Source: JAKVBK01 sp022447275 (lineage in GTDB: Bacteria; Pseudomonadota; Alphaproteobacteria; Rhodobacterales; Rhodobacteraceae). Taken from it: a DNA stretch of 64,000 nt. The position numbers and the translations under genes are program-made. The stretch lies in contig CP138932.1 in the NCBI GenBank assembly GCA_047125605.1, positions 62,001 to 126,000 of the forward strand, given 5' to 3'. Positions 8,694 through 18,794 of this stretch are shown here, one piece after another (within the stretch, counting starts at the first letter, position 1; each line of letters starts with the position of its first letter). Under the pieces are notes generated by a model. That model was not told the DNA's origin, did not search any database, and saw only the letters and a program-made list of their open reading frames with translations.

Positions 8694-8922
8694 GGCAACA
8701 AAAACTGACGTGCCCGTCCCGCGGGGCGGGGCGTCCCTTGCCGGGCTTTCCGGCGCCCTGGTGGGGCTACAATGCCCAGCGTGGGTCCAATCCGCACAGT
8801 GCGGCCCCACGATTCGACATTGTATCCCGCTGGACGGGGGTCTACGCTGCCCCTGACATGACTAAAACCGTCCCCGGCGTACTGGGGAATTGCAAGGCTA
8901 AATGGCCTTGGAGGAATCGACC
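8694..8922 (+). other. clpP-clpX intergenic region with stem-loops
   Basis: 229 bases without a gene. GTGGGGC at 8761-8767 and GCCCCAC at 8802-8808 form inverted arms. The enclosed sequence ends in a small hairpin (CCGCA-CAG-TGCGG). No uridine tract follows, so it is more likely mRNA structure or an attenuator than a strong terminator. A separate clpX promoter may be present but I cannot place it. Confidence 0.4.
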
Positions 8923-10188
8923 ATGGCGACCAATTCGGGCAACGACAGCAAGAATACTCTTTACTGCTCCTTCTGTGGCAAAAGCCAACATGAGGTGCGC
9001 AAGCTGATCGCCGGCCCGACCGTGTTTATCTGTGATGAATGCGTCGAGCTGTGCATGGACATCATCCGCGAAGAAACAAAGTCGGCTGGCCTGAAGGCCT
9101 CTGACGGTGTTCCGACGCCGCAGGAAATCTGCGAAGTTCTCGATGATTACGTGATCGCGCAGGGCCACGCCAAGCGCGTACTCTCGGTTGCGGTGCACAA
9201 TCACTACAAGCGCCTGAACCATTCCGCCAAATCCTCGGGCGACATTGAGCTGGCAAAATCCAACATTCTTCTGATTGGCCCCACGGGCTGCGGCAAGACG
9301 TTGCTGGCCCAGACCCTCGCGCGCATCCTCGACGTGCCCTTCACCATGGCCGATGCCACCACGCTGACCGAGGCGGGCTATGTGGGGGAGGATGTCGAGA
9401 ACATCATCCTCAAGCTGCTGCAGGCCTCTGAATACAACGTGGAGCGGGCCCAGCGGGGCATCGTCTATATCGACGAAGTGGATAAGATCACCCGCAAGTC
9501 TGACAACCCCTCGATCACACGCGACGTGTCGGGTGAGGGTGTGCAGCAGGCATTGTTGAAGATCATGGAAGGCACCGTGGCTTCGGTACCGCCGCAAGGT
9601 GGGCGCAAGCATCCGCAGCAGGAATTCCTGCAGGTCGACACGACCAACATTCTGTTCATCTGCGGTGGTGCGTTTGCGGGGCTCGACAAGATTATCGCCC
9701 AGCGGGGCAAGGGCTCAGCCATGGGATTTGGCGCCGATGTACGCGCCAATGACGAGCGGGGTGTTGGCGATCTGTTCATGGATCTGGAGCCGGAGGACCT
9801 GCTGAAGTTCGGCCTGATCCCTGAATTTGTGGGCCGTTTACCTGTGCTCGCAACCTTGCAGGATCTCGACCGTGATGCGCTGATCATCATCCTGACCCAG
9901 CCGAAGAACGCGTTGGTCAAGCAGTACCAGCGTCTGTTCGAGCTGGAAGATGCCAAGCTGACATTCACCGATGATGCGTTGACGGCGATCGCCGATCGCG
10001 CGATCGAGCGCAAGACAGGGGCGCGGGGCTTGCGCTCCATTCTTGAGGATATCCTTCTGGACACCATGTTCGATCTGCCCGGGCTCGAGGGCGTTGAAGA
10101 GGTTGTCGTCAACGAGGATGCCGTCACCGCCAACGGAAAACCGTTGATGATCTACACCGATGCCAAGCAGGAGCCAGCGGCCAGCTGA
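8923..10188 (+). CDS. clpX: ATP-dependent Clp protease ATP-binding subunit ClpX
   Basis: The AAA+ unfoldase that recognises substrates and threads them into ClpP. 421 residues from the ATG at 8923, which has GGAGG eight bases upstream; the in-frame ATG at 8902 lies before that site and is unlikely. The N-terminal zinc-binding domain has paired CxxC motifs (CSFC and CDEC) at about residues 16-45. Walker A GPTGCGKTLLAQ is at about 117-128, Walker B is VYIDEVDKI, and the sensor/arginine segments GARGLRSI follow. An intrinsic terminator follows at 10213. Confidence 0.98.
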   Translation: MATNSGNDSKNTLYCSFCGKSQHEVRKLIAGPTVFICDECVELCMDIIREETKSAGLKASDGVPTPQEICEVLDDYVIAQGHAKRVLSVAVHNHYKRLNHSAKSSGDIELAKSNILLIGPTGCGKTLLAQTLARILDVPFTMADATTLTEAGYVGEDVENIILKLLQASEYNVERAQRGIVYIDEVDKITRKSDNPSITRDVSGEGVQQALLKIMEGTVASVPPQGGRKHPQQEFLQVDTTNILFICGGAFAGLDKIIAQRGKGSAMGFGADVRANDERGVGDLFMDLEPEDLLKFGLIPEFVGRLPVLATLQDLDRDALIIILTQPKNALVKQYQRLFELEDAKLTFTDDALTAIADRAIERKTGARGLRSILEDILLDTMFDLPGLEGVEEVVVNEDAVTANGKPLMIYTDAKQEPAAS

Positions 10189-10212
10189 CCCGCTTTGTGT
10201 AAGAGCTAATGG

Positions 10213-10241
10213 AAGGGGCGGTCTCGGGGCCGCCCTTTTTG
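10213..10241 (+). terminator. intrinsic terminator after clpX
   Basis: GGGCGG (10216-10221) pairs with CCGCCC (10230-10235) across an 8-base loop, followed immediately by a run of T (10236-10240). It lies 25 bases after the clpX stop. Confidence 0.8.
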
Positions 10242-10401
10242 TTTGAGCTTGCCTCAGAAAACAGGGCGTGAGACGTGGGGCAAAGGGCAGCAGGTTGCCG
10301 CCTGCGTGCCAATGCGCACTGGACCTTCGCGCGATGCTCGTCGATATAGGGACCAGCGCCAAGACTCGGCGCGCCGCTGTGATCCGGCCCGGGAGGCTTC
10401 G

Positions 10402-10785
10402 ATGGGATTTTTGAACACGATCAAACGCGCCGTGATGTGGTGGGACAGCCAAACCATTGGCACCCAGCTTTTCACCGCGCGCAATGGTGTGAAAGTTGGC
10501 GAAGACGCGGCGGGCAACCAGTTTTACGAGACCAAGGATGGCGGGCGCCGCTGGGTGATCTACAATGGCGAATGGGAAGCCAGCCGCATTGGGCCCGAGT
10601 GGCACGGATGGCTGCACCACACCTGGGACAAGCCGCCTACCGAGGCGCCTTTGCAGCACAAGGACTGGGAAAAGCCGCACCTGCCAAACCTGACTGGATC
10701 TGCACAGGCCTATACGCCCATCGGGTCCCTGCGCCGGGCCGAGCGCGCGCCGCGCAGTGACTACGACGCGTGGTCGCCCGAGTAA
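10402..10785 (+). CDS. NADH:ubiquinone oxidoreductase NDUFA12-family accessory subunit
   Basis: 127 residues. It matches the small alphaproteobacterial homologue of mitochondrial complex I subunit NDUFA12 (B17.2). The conserved signs are GTQLFTARNGVKVGEDAAGN and RRWVIYNGEWEASRIGPEWHGWLHH-type text at about residues 20-75, then the tail segment WEKPHLPNLTGSAQAY near 95-110. The start ATG at 10402 follows GGGAGG. It probably binds the peripheral arm of complex I on the cytoplasmic side. In related genomes it is commonly followed by the same MlaD-like and DUF2155 genes seen here. The nuo operon itself is not in the window. Confidence 0.88.
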   Translation: MGFLNTIKRAVMWWDSQTIGTQLFTARNGVKVGEDAAGNQFYETKDGGRRWVIYNGEWEASRIGPEWHGWLHHTWDKPPTEAPLQHKDWEKPHLPNLTGSAQAYTPIGSLRRAERAPRSDYDAWSPE

Positions 10786-10836
10786 GCCGCAGACGCGCTC
10801 CGCGTGGCGGAACCTGCATCCGCGAGAGAGGTCGAT

Positions 10837-11292
10837 ATGTCTGAAACCCGAACCGAGGCTCTTGTTGGAGCAGCAGTGCTTGCAGCAGCCGTTGGCTTTT
10901 TGATCTATGCGGCCCAGCTGACGGGGTTTGACACGGGCTCGCGCGGTGGCGATGGCTATGATCTTTCCGCAAGCTTCCGCTCCGCCGAGGGGGTGTCCGT
11001 TGGCACGGATGTGCGTTTGGCAGGCGTGAAGGTGGGGTCGGTGTCTGATCTGGCTCTGAACGCCGATACATTCCGGGCCGAGGTGACGTTCCGTATGCAA
11101 GGCGCCGTCGACATCCCGGAGGATTCCACGGCGGCTGTGTCCTCGGAAGGTCTTCTGGGCGGGACCTTTGTCGAGATCATCCCTGGCGGTTCGCCTTTCG
11201 CGCTCGAGGCAGGGGACGCGTTCATCGACACCCAAGGCGCGGTGAGCCTTGTCGGGCTACTTGCCAGGTTTGTCTCTGGGGTGGGCCAATGA
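10837..11292 (+). CDS. mlaD: MlaD-family outer-membrane lipid asymmetry (MCE domain) protein
   Basis: 151 residues with one N-terminal membrane anchor (about 7-25). A single MCE domain follows (YDLSASFRSAEGVSVGTDVRLAGVK-type text at about 38-70, then SSEGLLGGTFVEIIPGG). MCE proteins bind phospholipid in the periplasm as part of Mla-type ABC transport between the membranes. I chose the ATG at 10837 (behind GAGAGAGG) over an in-frame alternative at 10804. The stop overlaps the next start by 4 bases. The MlaE/F/B/C partners are not in the window. Confidence 0.85.
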   Translation: MSETRTEALVGAAVLAAAVGFLIYAAQLTGFDTGSRGGDGYDLSASFRSAEGVSVGTDVRLAGVKVGSVSDLALNADTFRAEVTFRMQGAVDIPEDSTAAVSSEGLLGGTFVEIIPGGSPFALEAGDAFIDTQGAVSLVGLLARFVSGVGQ

Positions 11293-11798
11293 CACGGGCG
11301 TTCGTCGCAGGGGCCATGCTGGCGGTGTGGGCCCTGTGTCCGGCCCAGGCGCAGCAAATCTTGCTGCCGCAGGATCTGTCGCCCGAAAACCTGGACATAA
11401 CAACCTTGCAGACAGAACAGCTGCCTTCTCTGCGCCGAATCGAGCCCAGCCGACGGGGCCTTGTGGTGCAAGAGCCCGTTGAAAGCGGCGCCCGCGCCGT
11501 GTTGCGCGGCCTCGATAAGATCTCGGGCAGTGTAACCGATCTGGATCTGGCAGTGGGGGCGCAAACCCTCTTCGCTGACAGGCTGACGATCACGCTGCAA
11601 GACTGCCGCTATCCCGGCAGTGATCCGGCTTCAAACGCCTATGCCTATCTCACCATCGAAGATAAGCTGCGCGACGCCCCCATATTCGAGGGCTGGATGA
11701 TCGCTGCGTCGCCCGCGCTCAATGCGCTGGATCATGCGCGCTATGATGTCTGGGTGTTGCGCTGCACGACCACCTCTTCGGGTGATGGGAACGGCTGA
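11289..11798 (+). CDS. periplasmic DUF2155 protein
   Basis: 169 residues with a signal peptide ending CPAQA-QQ near residue 21. The body contains the DUF2155 signature: LRGLDKISGSVTDLDLAVG, then TLQDCRYP, DPASNAYAYLTI and a C-terminal DVWVLRC. Two conserved cysteines (in the DCRYP and VLRC segments) may form a disulphide. Function is unknown. It overlaps mlaD by 4 bases, which suggests envelope-related co-expression. Its last 58 bases overlap the 3' end of aat on the opposite strand. Confidence 0.85.
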   Translation: MTRAFVAGAMLAVWALCPAQAQQILLPQDLSPENLDITTLQTEQLPSLRRIEPSRRGLVVQEPVESGARAVLRGLDKISGSVTDLDLAVGAQTLFADRLTITLQDCRYPGSDPASNAYAYLTIEDKLRDAPIFEGWMIAASPALNALDHARYDVWVLRCTTTSSGDGNG

Positions 11799-12385
11799 GA
11801 CGCGTCGAACTCAGCCGGCCGTGTCAGCGCTTTGCGCAGCGCCTTGTGATAATCTGTCCGTGCAATTTCAACCGCGCCCAAGGTGCGCAGATGTGGCGTG
11901 ATGAACTGCGTGTCAAACAGGGAAAACCCACAGGCCTGCAATCGGTGGGTCAGGTAGGTGAGGGCGATCTTGGAGCCATCCCGGCGGTGCGAGAACATGC
12001 TTTCACCGAAGAATGCGCCCCCAATCGCAACCCCGTAGACGCCGCCGGCCAAGTCGGTTCCGTCCCAAATTTCGAGGGAATGGGCAAAGCCTGCCTCATG
12101 CAGCCCCTCGTAAAGCAGGCGAATCTCTGGATTGATCCAGGTTTCCGGCCGATCGGCGCAGGCGGCAACAACCTCACCAAAGGCCGTATCTGCAGTGACG
12201 GTGAAGCCACAGGTGCGCAGCCTTTTGCGCAAAGAGCGCGAGATGTGGAAATCCGCAAGCGGCAACACGCCTCTGCGCCGCGGGTCGACCCAGTAGATCT
12301 CTGGTGCATCCCGGCTGTCTGCCATTGGGAAAATGCCAACGGTATAAGCCTTGAGCAGGGTTTCTGGTGTCAGACGAGCGTCCAA
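11741..12385 (-). CDS. aat: leucyl/phenylalanyl-tRNA--protein transferase
   Basis: A cytoplasmic N-end rule enzyme that adds Leu or Phe from aminoacyl-tRNA to proteins with N-terminal Arg or Lys, marking them for ClpS/ClpAP. 214 residues. The family motifs are TVGIFPMADSRDAPEIYWVDP (about 15-35), GCQ-like text replaced by ACGFSLFDTQFITPHLRTLGA (about 152-172), and GGVYGVAIGGAFFGESMFS in the middle. The start is a TTG at 12385 with AAGGGA upstream; the first ATG would remove conserved N-terminal residues. The 3' end overlaps the DUF2155 gene by 58 bases. Confidence 0.93.
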   Translation of the reverse strand: MDARLTPETLLKAYTVGIFPMADSRDAPEIYWVDPRRRGVLPLADFHISRSLRKRLRTCGFTVTADTAFGEVVAACADRPETWINPEIRLLYEGLHEAGFAHSLEIWDGTDLAGGVYGVAIGGAFFGESMFSHRRDGSKIALTYLTHRLQACGFSLFDTQFITPHLRTLGAVEIARTDYHKALRKALTRPAEFDASQPFPSPEEVVVQRNTQTS

Positions 12386-12582
12386 GTCGGGTCCCTTCGG
12401 GGCTCTGTCAAAGATGGGGTGGGCGCGCTGCCCGGGCGTTCAGTCCTGAAGGCTCTGCAAAGGGCGTGGCCTTTTCTGCACCTTGGCACGGCTGGGTCAT
12501 GGGTTCAAACTGCGCAAACGCACAAACCTTGGGCAAGGGCCGTCTGCTGTGCTTTTCCGGGGATGTGTGGAGACGTTTCGTT
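12386..12582. other. intergenic upstream of aat
   Basis: The region between the aat start and the accC terminator. It contains the aat ribosome binding site and presumably its promoter. No coding frame here looks real. Confidence 0.4.
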
Positions 12583-12615
12583 AAAAATTTAAGGCGCCCC
12601 ACTGTGGGGGCGCCC
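12583..12615 (-). terminator. intrinsic terminator after accC
   Basis: Read on the minus strand, GGCGCCCC (12607-12614) pairs with GGGGCGCC (12593-12600) and is followed by TTAAATTTTTAAC. It sits 6 bases after the accC stop. Confidence 0.75.
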
Positions 12616-12620
12616 CGGGT

Positions 12621-13966
<1,346 letters not shown>

Positions 13967-13970
<4 letters not shown>

Positions 13971-14470
13971 TCGATGATCATCAGCGGGGCACCGAACTCA
14001 ACCGGTGCGCCGTCCTCAACCACGATCCGCTTGACCGTGCCGCCACGAGGTGCGGGGATCTGGTTCATGGTTTTCATCGCTTCGATGATCAGCAGGGTCT
14101 GGCCTTCGGTCACCTTGTCACCCACGGACACAAACGTGGCCGAGTCCGGCTCGGGCTGCAGATAGACGGTGCCCACCATCGGTGAGGTCACTGCGCCCGC
14201 CATCTGGGCAGGATCGGTGGCTTCGCTGGCGGGCGCTGCTGCCGCGGCGGCAGGGGCGGCGGCGGGAGACGGCGCTGCGGCGGCTGCAACCGGGGCCGCG
14301 ATGACGGGCGCTGCGGCAGGCGCCGGGGTCACCCGGGATACGCGCACATTCAGGCTGTCATTGTCGCCATAGTCGCGCTTGACATTAAGTTCGGTTAGAT
14401 CGTTCGCCTTCAGCACCTCTGCAAGGGCCTGAATAAAGGCGACATCCGCGTCTCTGGTGGTTTCTGTCAT
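13967..14470 (-). CDS. accB: acetyl-CoA carboxylase, biotin carboxyl carrier protein
   Basis: 167 residues from the ATG at 14470; a GTG further upstream lacks a ribosome binding site. The N-terminal domain (about 1-60) is followed by a long Ala/Pro linker (about 62-105). The C-terminal biotinyl domain carries the target lysine in EAMKTMN, near residue 133. The motif has Thr in place of the more usual Met after the lysine, a known tolerated variant. It carries biotin between AccC and the AccAD transferase, which is not in the window. Confidence 0.97.
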
Positions 14471-14865
14471 TTGTGGTTGCCTGTCATTGTCTTCCACGGG
14501 AGATCCCGGTTTGCGCCGGGGTCGTGTCGCTGCCTGCGCAGCTTTTCTGACTGCTGCTTATAAGGGCAAGTCAGTGGGGTGAAAAGCTTAAGCGGTGGTG
14601 GCAAGTGGGCGCAAAGGCCGGAAAAGCAGGCGTGAGGCGCATTTTGCAGCCTTTTCGATGGCTTTGTGGGCTCTGTTGCACGGGCCAGTTGGCGGATCGG
14701 CACGGGCGAAGCTGTGGGTGAATTAAGGGTCAGGGTGCCCTAGCGTTAGAATCAGGGCAACGCGGCGCTGGGCCTGTCTATGCCATCGCCCACACTGTGC
14801 GGTATTGGTTCGTGTCGTTCGACGCGGAAAGGCGCTGCCCCCCCAATCGCCCAAACGGGGCCGCC
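14471..14865. other. 395-base intergenic region between accB and rutR
   Basis: Presumably contains the accB promoter; TATAAG on the minus strand near 14560 is a possible -10 element, without a convincing -35. Apart from that I see no gene, terminator or repeat. Confidence 0.35.
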
Positions 14866-15483
14866 TCAAATGGCCAGCATTCGCTCGAACATCTGATGCA
14901 AATGGCGCGCTGCGGTCGGGAAGGGATCCCGTGCTTCCGTTTCGGGCAGCACGGCCCGCACCTGCACGTCGAAATCCGCATAGTGCTGTGTCTGTGCCCA
15001 GATCGAGAAGATGAGGTGGTAGGGATGGACGGGCGCAATCTGTCCGGCATCAACCCACCCTTGGATGACAGCGGCTTTCTGATCCACCAGCGCTTTCAAA
15101 GCGTTTTTCGTGTCCGCGCTGAGATGGGGTGCACCGCGCAACACTTCATTGGCAAACAGCCGGCTTTCGCGTGGCATATCGCGGCTCATTTCCAGCTTGC
15201 GCTGGACATAGGCGAGGATCTCGTCTTTCGGAACGCCATCGCCGTCAAGCGCGCGCAGCGGATCCAGCCACATGTCGAGCAACTGCTCGAGCAGAGTGAC
15301 GTGGATCGCTTCCTTCGAAGAGAAATAGTAAAGCAGGTTCGGCTTGGACATCTTGGCTGCCTGGGCAATGCTGTCCACCGTTGCACCGTTGTAACCAACC
15401 GCGGAAAACACCTCGAGCGCGGCCTCAAGGATATTGGCGGTGTTGCGCTTTTGGATGCGCGTCTTGGGGGCGGCAGAAATCAT
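14866..15483 (-). CDS. rutR: TetR-family pyrimidine utilisation regulator RutR
   Basis: 205 residues from the ATG at 15483; the open frame continues far upstream but only this part resembles the family. The N-terminal HTH (about 15-60) includes VDSIAQAAKMSKPNLLYYF. The C-terminal ligand domain matches RutR closely (LLEQLLDMWLDPLRAL, HLIFSIWAQTQHYADF). RutR binds uracil or thymine and releases DNA. It is transcribed away from a ureidopropionase-like gene. A palindrome matching the RutR operator lies in the shared control region at 15779-15794. Confidence 0.92.
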   Translation of the reverse strand: MISAAPKTRIQKRNTANILEAALEVFSAVGYNGATVDSIAQAAKMSKPNLLYYFSSKEAIHVTLLEQLLDMWLDPLRALDGDGVPKDEILAYVQRKLEMSRDMPRESRLFANEVLRGAPHLSADTKNALKALVDQKAAVIQGWVDAGQIAPVHPYHLIFSIWAQTQHYADFDVQVRAVLPETEARDPFPTAARHLHQMFERMLAI

Positions 15484-15855
15484 CAGGGCAGGGGCTTTCA
15501 ACTTACCAGTAACCCCGTCAGTTTTCTCTGTAAGCGACGCAATTGCCAAACGCTTTTTCCAGAAACGTTGCGTGCTGTGCGGCGCTCTGGGGCAAGTATG
15601 TCTGTGACATGCGGCTGGGTAAGGCCGGCTAAGACGTTGGAGCCACTGCAATAATCGTTGGTGGCGCGCAAAGATGCGTGGGCCCGAAAGGAACGCCAAA
15701 TAATGCGGCAAGTTGTGATCGACACCCTGGGCTGCTCCGCGGTGCTTGACTGAGCGACACTGCATGGTAGCGTCCCAATTGACCGCTTGGTCAAAGACGC
15801 GGGTAAATGTCAAAAAGGCATATCCGCCACGGCACGAGACAGCAGGAGAGCCCCC
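15484..15855. promoter_or_regulatory. divergent control region of rutR and the pyrimidine operon
   Basis: 372 bases with no credible gene. It contains the RutR-type operator (15779-15794) close to the amidase side. The amidase ribosome binding site AGGAG lies near 15844. Confidence 0.6.
15779..15794 (+). promoter_or_regulatory. RutR operator
   Basis: TTGACCGCTTGGTCAA: perfect 6-base arms around a 4-base centre. It differs at one position from the E. coli RutR consensus TTGACCAnnTGGTCAA. The left arm could also serve as a -35 element for the gene starting at 15856, which would make RutR a repressor by occlusion. Confidence 0.85.
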
Positions 15856-17106
15856 ATGCCATCCCCCGGAGAAAACCTGAAAATCAATGGTGCGCGCCTT
15901 TGGGACAGCCTGATGGATATGGCGCAGATTGGCCCCGGCGTTGCGGGCGGCAACAACCGCCAAACCCTCACGGATGAAGACAGTGAGGGCCGCCACCTCT
16001 TCCAGCGCTGGTGCGAAGAGGCCGGCATGACGATGGGTGTCGATGAGATTGGCAACATGTTTGCCCGCCGTGAAGGCACCGATCCGGACGCCTTGCCTGT
16101 CTATGTCGGCAGCCATCTCGATACACAGCCCACGGGCGGCAAGTATGATGGCGTGCTCGGCGTTTTGGGGGGGCTCGAAATCATCCGCACGCTGAATGAT
16201 CTCGACATTAAGACCAAGCACCCGATCGTCGTGACCAACTGGACCAACGAGGAGGGCACGCGCTTTGCCCCCGCGATGCTGGCTTCGGGCGTTTTTGCTG
16301 GCAAGCATACCCTGGATTGGGCCAATGACCGGGTCGACGCGGATGGCAAGCGCTTTGGCGATGAGTTGGAGCGGATCGGTTGGAAGGGCTCTGAGAAAGT
16401 GGGCGACCGCAAGATGCATGCGTTCTTTGAACTGCATATCGAGCAGGGCCCCATCCTGGAAGCGGAAGGCAAGGATATCGGTGTCGTCACCCATGGGCAG
16501 GGGCTGCGCTGGATCGAATGCACCATCGTCGGCAAGGAAAGCCACACCGGTTCAACCCCGATGCATATGCGCAAGAATGCGGGCCGCGGGCTCGCGCTGG
16601 TGACAGAGCTTGTGCATGAGATCGCGATGAATAATCAGCCCAATGCCGTGGGCGCGATCGGCCATATTGATGTCTACCCCAATTCCCGGAATGTCATCCC
16701 AGGCAAGGTCGTGTTCACGGTGGATATGCGCACCCACCTGCTGGACAAGCTGAATGGTATGGTGGACGAACTCATGGCACGTGCGCCTCAGATTTGCGAA
16801 GAGATCGGGGTGGAGTTCTCGGCTGAGATTGTTGGCCAGTTTGACCCGCCCGCCTTCGACGAGGGCTGCGTGAGTGCCGTGCGCGCCGCGGCCGAACGCC
16901 TTGGCTATACCCACATGGATATCGTCTCTGGCGCAGGCCATGATGCCTGCTGGATCAACGATCTTTATCCCACGGCCATGATCATGTGCCCGTGCGTAGA
17001 TGGGCTGTCGCACCACGAAGCAGAAGAAATCAGCCCCGAATGGGCCGCCGCCGGCACAGATGTGCTGTTCCACGCGGTTGTCGAAACAGCGGAGATTGTT
17101 GGGTAG
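15856..17106 (+). CDS. M20-family amidohydrolase, probable beta-ureidopropionase (N-carbamoyl-beta-alanine amidase)
   Basis: 416 residues from the ATG at 15856, behind AGGAG. Metal-ligand motifs of the hydantoinase/carbamoylase amidase family are present: GSHLDTQPTGGKYDG (about 90-104), NEEGTRFAPAM (about 130-140), ELHIEQGPILEAEG (about 194-207) and a C-terminal HHEAEE. The family includes allantoate amidohydrolase and carbamoyl amino acid hydrolases. The neighbours rutR and dihydropyrimidinase argue for the last step of reductive pyrimidine breakdown, releasing beta-alanine, CO2 and ammonia. Cytoplasmic and likely dimeric. It sits directly behind the RutR operator. Confidence 0.88.
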   Translation: MPSPGENLKINGARLWDSLMDMAQIGPGVAGGNNRQTLTDEDSEGRHLFQRWCEEAGMTMGVDEIGNMFARREGTDPDALPVYVGSHLDTQPTGGKYDGVLGVLGGLEIIRTLNDLDIKTKHPIVVTNWTNEEGTRFAPAMLASGVFAGKHTLDWANDRVDADGKRFGDELERIGWKGSEKVGDRKMHAFFELHIEQGPILEAEGKDIGVVTHGQGLRWIECTIVGKESHTGSTPMHMRKNAGRGLALVTELVHEIAMNNQPNAVGAIGHIDVYPNSRNVIPGKVVFTVDMRTHLLDKLNGMVDELMARAPQICEEIGVEFSAEIVGQFDPPAFDEGCVSAVRAAAERLGYTHMDIVSGAGHDACWINDLYPTAMIMCPCVDGLSHHEAEEISPEWAAAGTDVLFHAVVETAEIVG

Positions 17107-17278
17107 GCTTGCCCAACGCGGCTTTGGGCTTGCTGACCAGGTGGGCTCACTGTGGTATTTTTTGCAAAGCTCTTGTTTTTCGGGGCCCTTGCTGTCTCCA
17201 TCGTGTTCACAGGGATTGCAGGATGCGGGCTCGGGCGCGTTAATGTGAACCGGCGATACTAACCTAGCGGAGTAACCC
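17107..17278 (+). promoter_or_regulatory. spacer upstream of dihydropyrimidinase with a degenerate RutR-like site
   Basis: 172 bases. CTGACCAGGTGGGCTC at 17133-17148 matches 10 of the 14 defined positions of the RutR consensus, with an intact TGACCAnnTGG core. GGAG before the ATG at 17279 is the ribosome binding site. Confidence 0.35.
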
Positions 17279-18742
17279 ATGTCCAAAGTCATCAAAGGCG
17301 GCACCGTTGTCACGGCGGATCGCCAGTTCAAAGCGGATGTCCTGATCGAGGGCGAAAAGATTGCGGAGATCGGGGAAAACCTGACCGGTGATGAGGTGAT
17401 TGACGCCTCGGAGGCCTATGTCATCCCGGGCGGTATCGATCCGCATACGCATCTCGAGATGCCTTTCATGGGCACCACCGCAGCGGAGACATTCACAACC
17501 GGCACATGGGCCGCCGCTGCCGGTGGCACGACAATGCTGGTGGATTTCTGCCTGCCCGGCGAAGACGGCTCGCTGCTGAACGCCATCGATGAGTGGGATC
17601 GCAAATCCAAGGACCAGATTTGCTGCGATATCTCGTACCACATGGCCATCACCGGCTGGAATGAGACCATTTTCAACGAGATGGAAGCCGTCGTCAAAGA
17701 GCGTGGGATCAATACGTTCAAGCATTTCATGGCCTACAAGGGCGCGCTCATGGTGGAGGATGACGAAATGTTTGCCTCCTTCAAGCGCTGCGCTGAGTTG
17801 GGTGCGCTGCCGCTGGTGCACGCCGAGAATGGCGACATCGTGCAGGAACTGCAGCAGAAATACCTTGCCGAGGGCGTCACTGGCCCCGAGGGCCACGCCT
17901 ACTCGCGCCCGCCCGAGGTGGAAGGCGAAGCGGCCAACCGCGCGATCATGATCGCGGATGCAGCCGGCACGCCCCTCTACATCGTGCATGTTTCATGCGA
18001 GCAGGCCCATGAAGCGATCCGGCGCGCGCGCCAGAAAGGGATGCGCGTCTATGGTGAGCCTCTGATCCAGCACCTGACGCTTGATGAGGGCGAGTATTTC
18101 AACAAGGACTGGCAATATGCGGCGCGGCGCGTGATGTCGCCGCCCTTCCGCTCGAAGGACCATCAGGCCAGCCTTTGGGCCGGTCTGTCCGCAGGCTCGC
18201 TGCAGGTTGTGGCGACTGATCACGCAGCCTTTGACGATAAACAAAAGCAGATGGGCGTGGGGGATTTCACAAAGATCCCGAACGGCACCGGCGGCCTGGA
18301 AGAGCGGATGGCGATGCTATGGACACATGGTGTTGAAACCGGCCGGCTGACGCCTGAGGAGTTTGTGGCCGCGACCAGCTCTAACATTGCCAAGATCCTC
18401 AACATCTATCCGCTCAAGGGCGGTATCAATGTCGGTGGGGATGCAGACATCGTGGTTTGGGATCCCGCGCTGGGCCGGACCGTCACAACCTCTACGGCGA
18501 AGTCCATCCTCGATTACAACGTCTTTGAGGGCATGGAGGTGAAAGCTGCCCCGCGCTTCACCCTCAGCCGCGGGGATGTGATCTGGGCACATGGCCAGAA
18601 CTCCGAGCCTCAGCCAGGGCGCGGCAAGTTTATCCGCCGTCCGCCGGCGGCAAGCCCATCGCGTGCCCTGAGCATGTGGAAGGCGCTGAACACGCCCCGC
18701 AAGATCGAGCGCGACCCCATGAATATTCCGTCGGGGGTCTGA
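17279..18742 (+). CDS. hydA: dihydropyrimidinase
   Basis: 487 residues, cyclic amidohydrolase superfamily. It opens the ring of dihydrouracil or dihydrothymine to the N-carbamoyl acid that the upstream amidase would cleave. The binuclear metal ligands are visible: DPHTHLEMP (about 56-64), the carboxylated lysine segment FKHFMAYKG (about 147-155), PLVHAENGD (about 178-186), IVHVSCEQAHEAI (about 236-248) and ATDHAAFDDKQK (about 312-323). Full length and intact. The dihydropyrimidine dehydrogenase that would make its substrate is not in the window. Confidence 0.95.
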   Translation: MSKVIKGGTVVTADRQFKADVLIEGEKIAEIGENLTGDEVIDASEAYVIPGGIDPHTHLEMPFMGTTAAETFTTGTWAAAAGGTTMLVDFCLPGEDGSLLNAIDEWDRKSKDQICCDISYHMAITGWNETIFNEMEAVVKERGINTFKHFMAYKGALMVEDDEMFASFKRCAELGALPLVHAENGDIVQELQQKYLAEGVTGPEGHAYSRPPEVEGEAANRAIMIADAAGTPLYIVHVSCEQAHEAIRRARQKGMRVYGEPLIQHLTLDEGEYFNKDWQYAARRVMSPPFRSKDHQASLWAGLSAGSLQVVATDHAAFDDKQKQMGVGDFTKIPNGTGGLEERMAMLWTHGVETGRLTPEEFVAATSSNIAKILNIYPLKGGINVGGDADIVVWDPALGRTVTTSTAKSILDYNVFEGMEVKAAPRFTLSRGDVIWAHGQNSEPQPGRGKFIRRPPAASPSRALSMWKALNTPRKIERDPMNIPSGV

Positions 18743-18794
18743 TTGTGCAGACCAAAGCGCCTCAAGGCCGTACTCGGACAAGATAGAGGGGTCC

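Noticed and set aside
15484..16545. Upstream extension of the rutR frame over the divergent amidase gene
   Set aside because: Only the part from 15483 downstream resembles RutR; the rest runs antisense to the amidase and through the operator.
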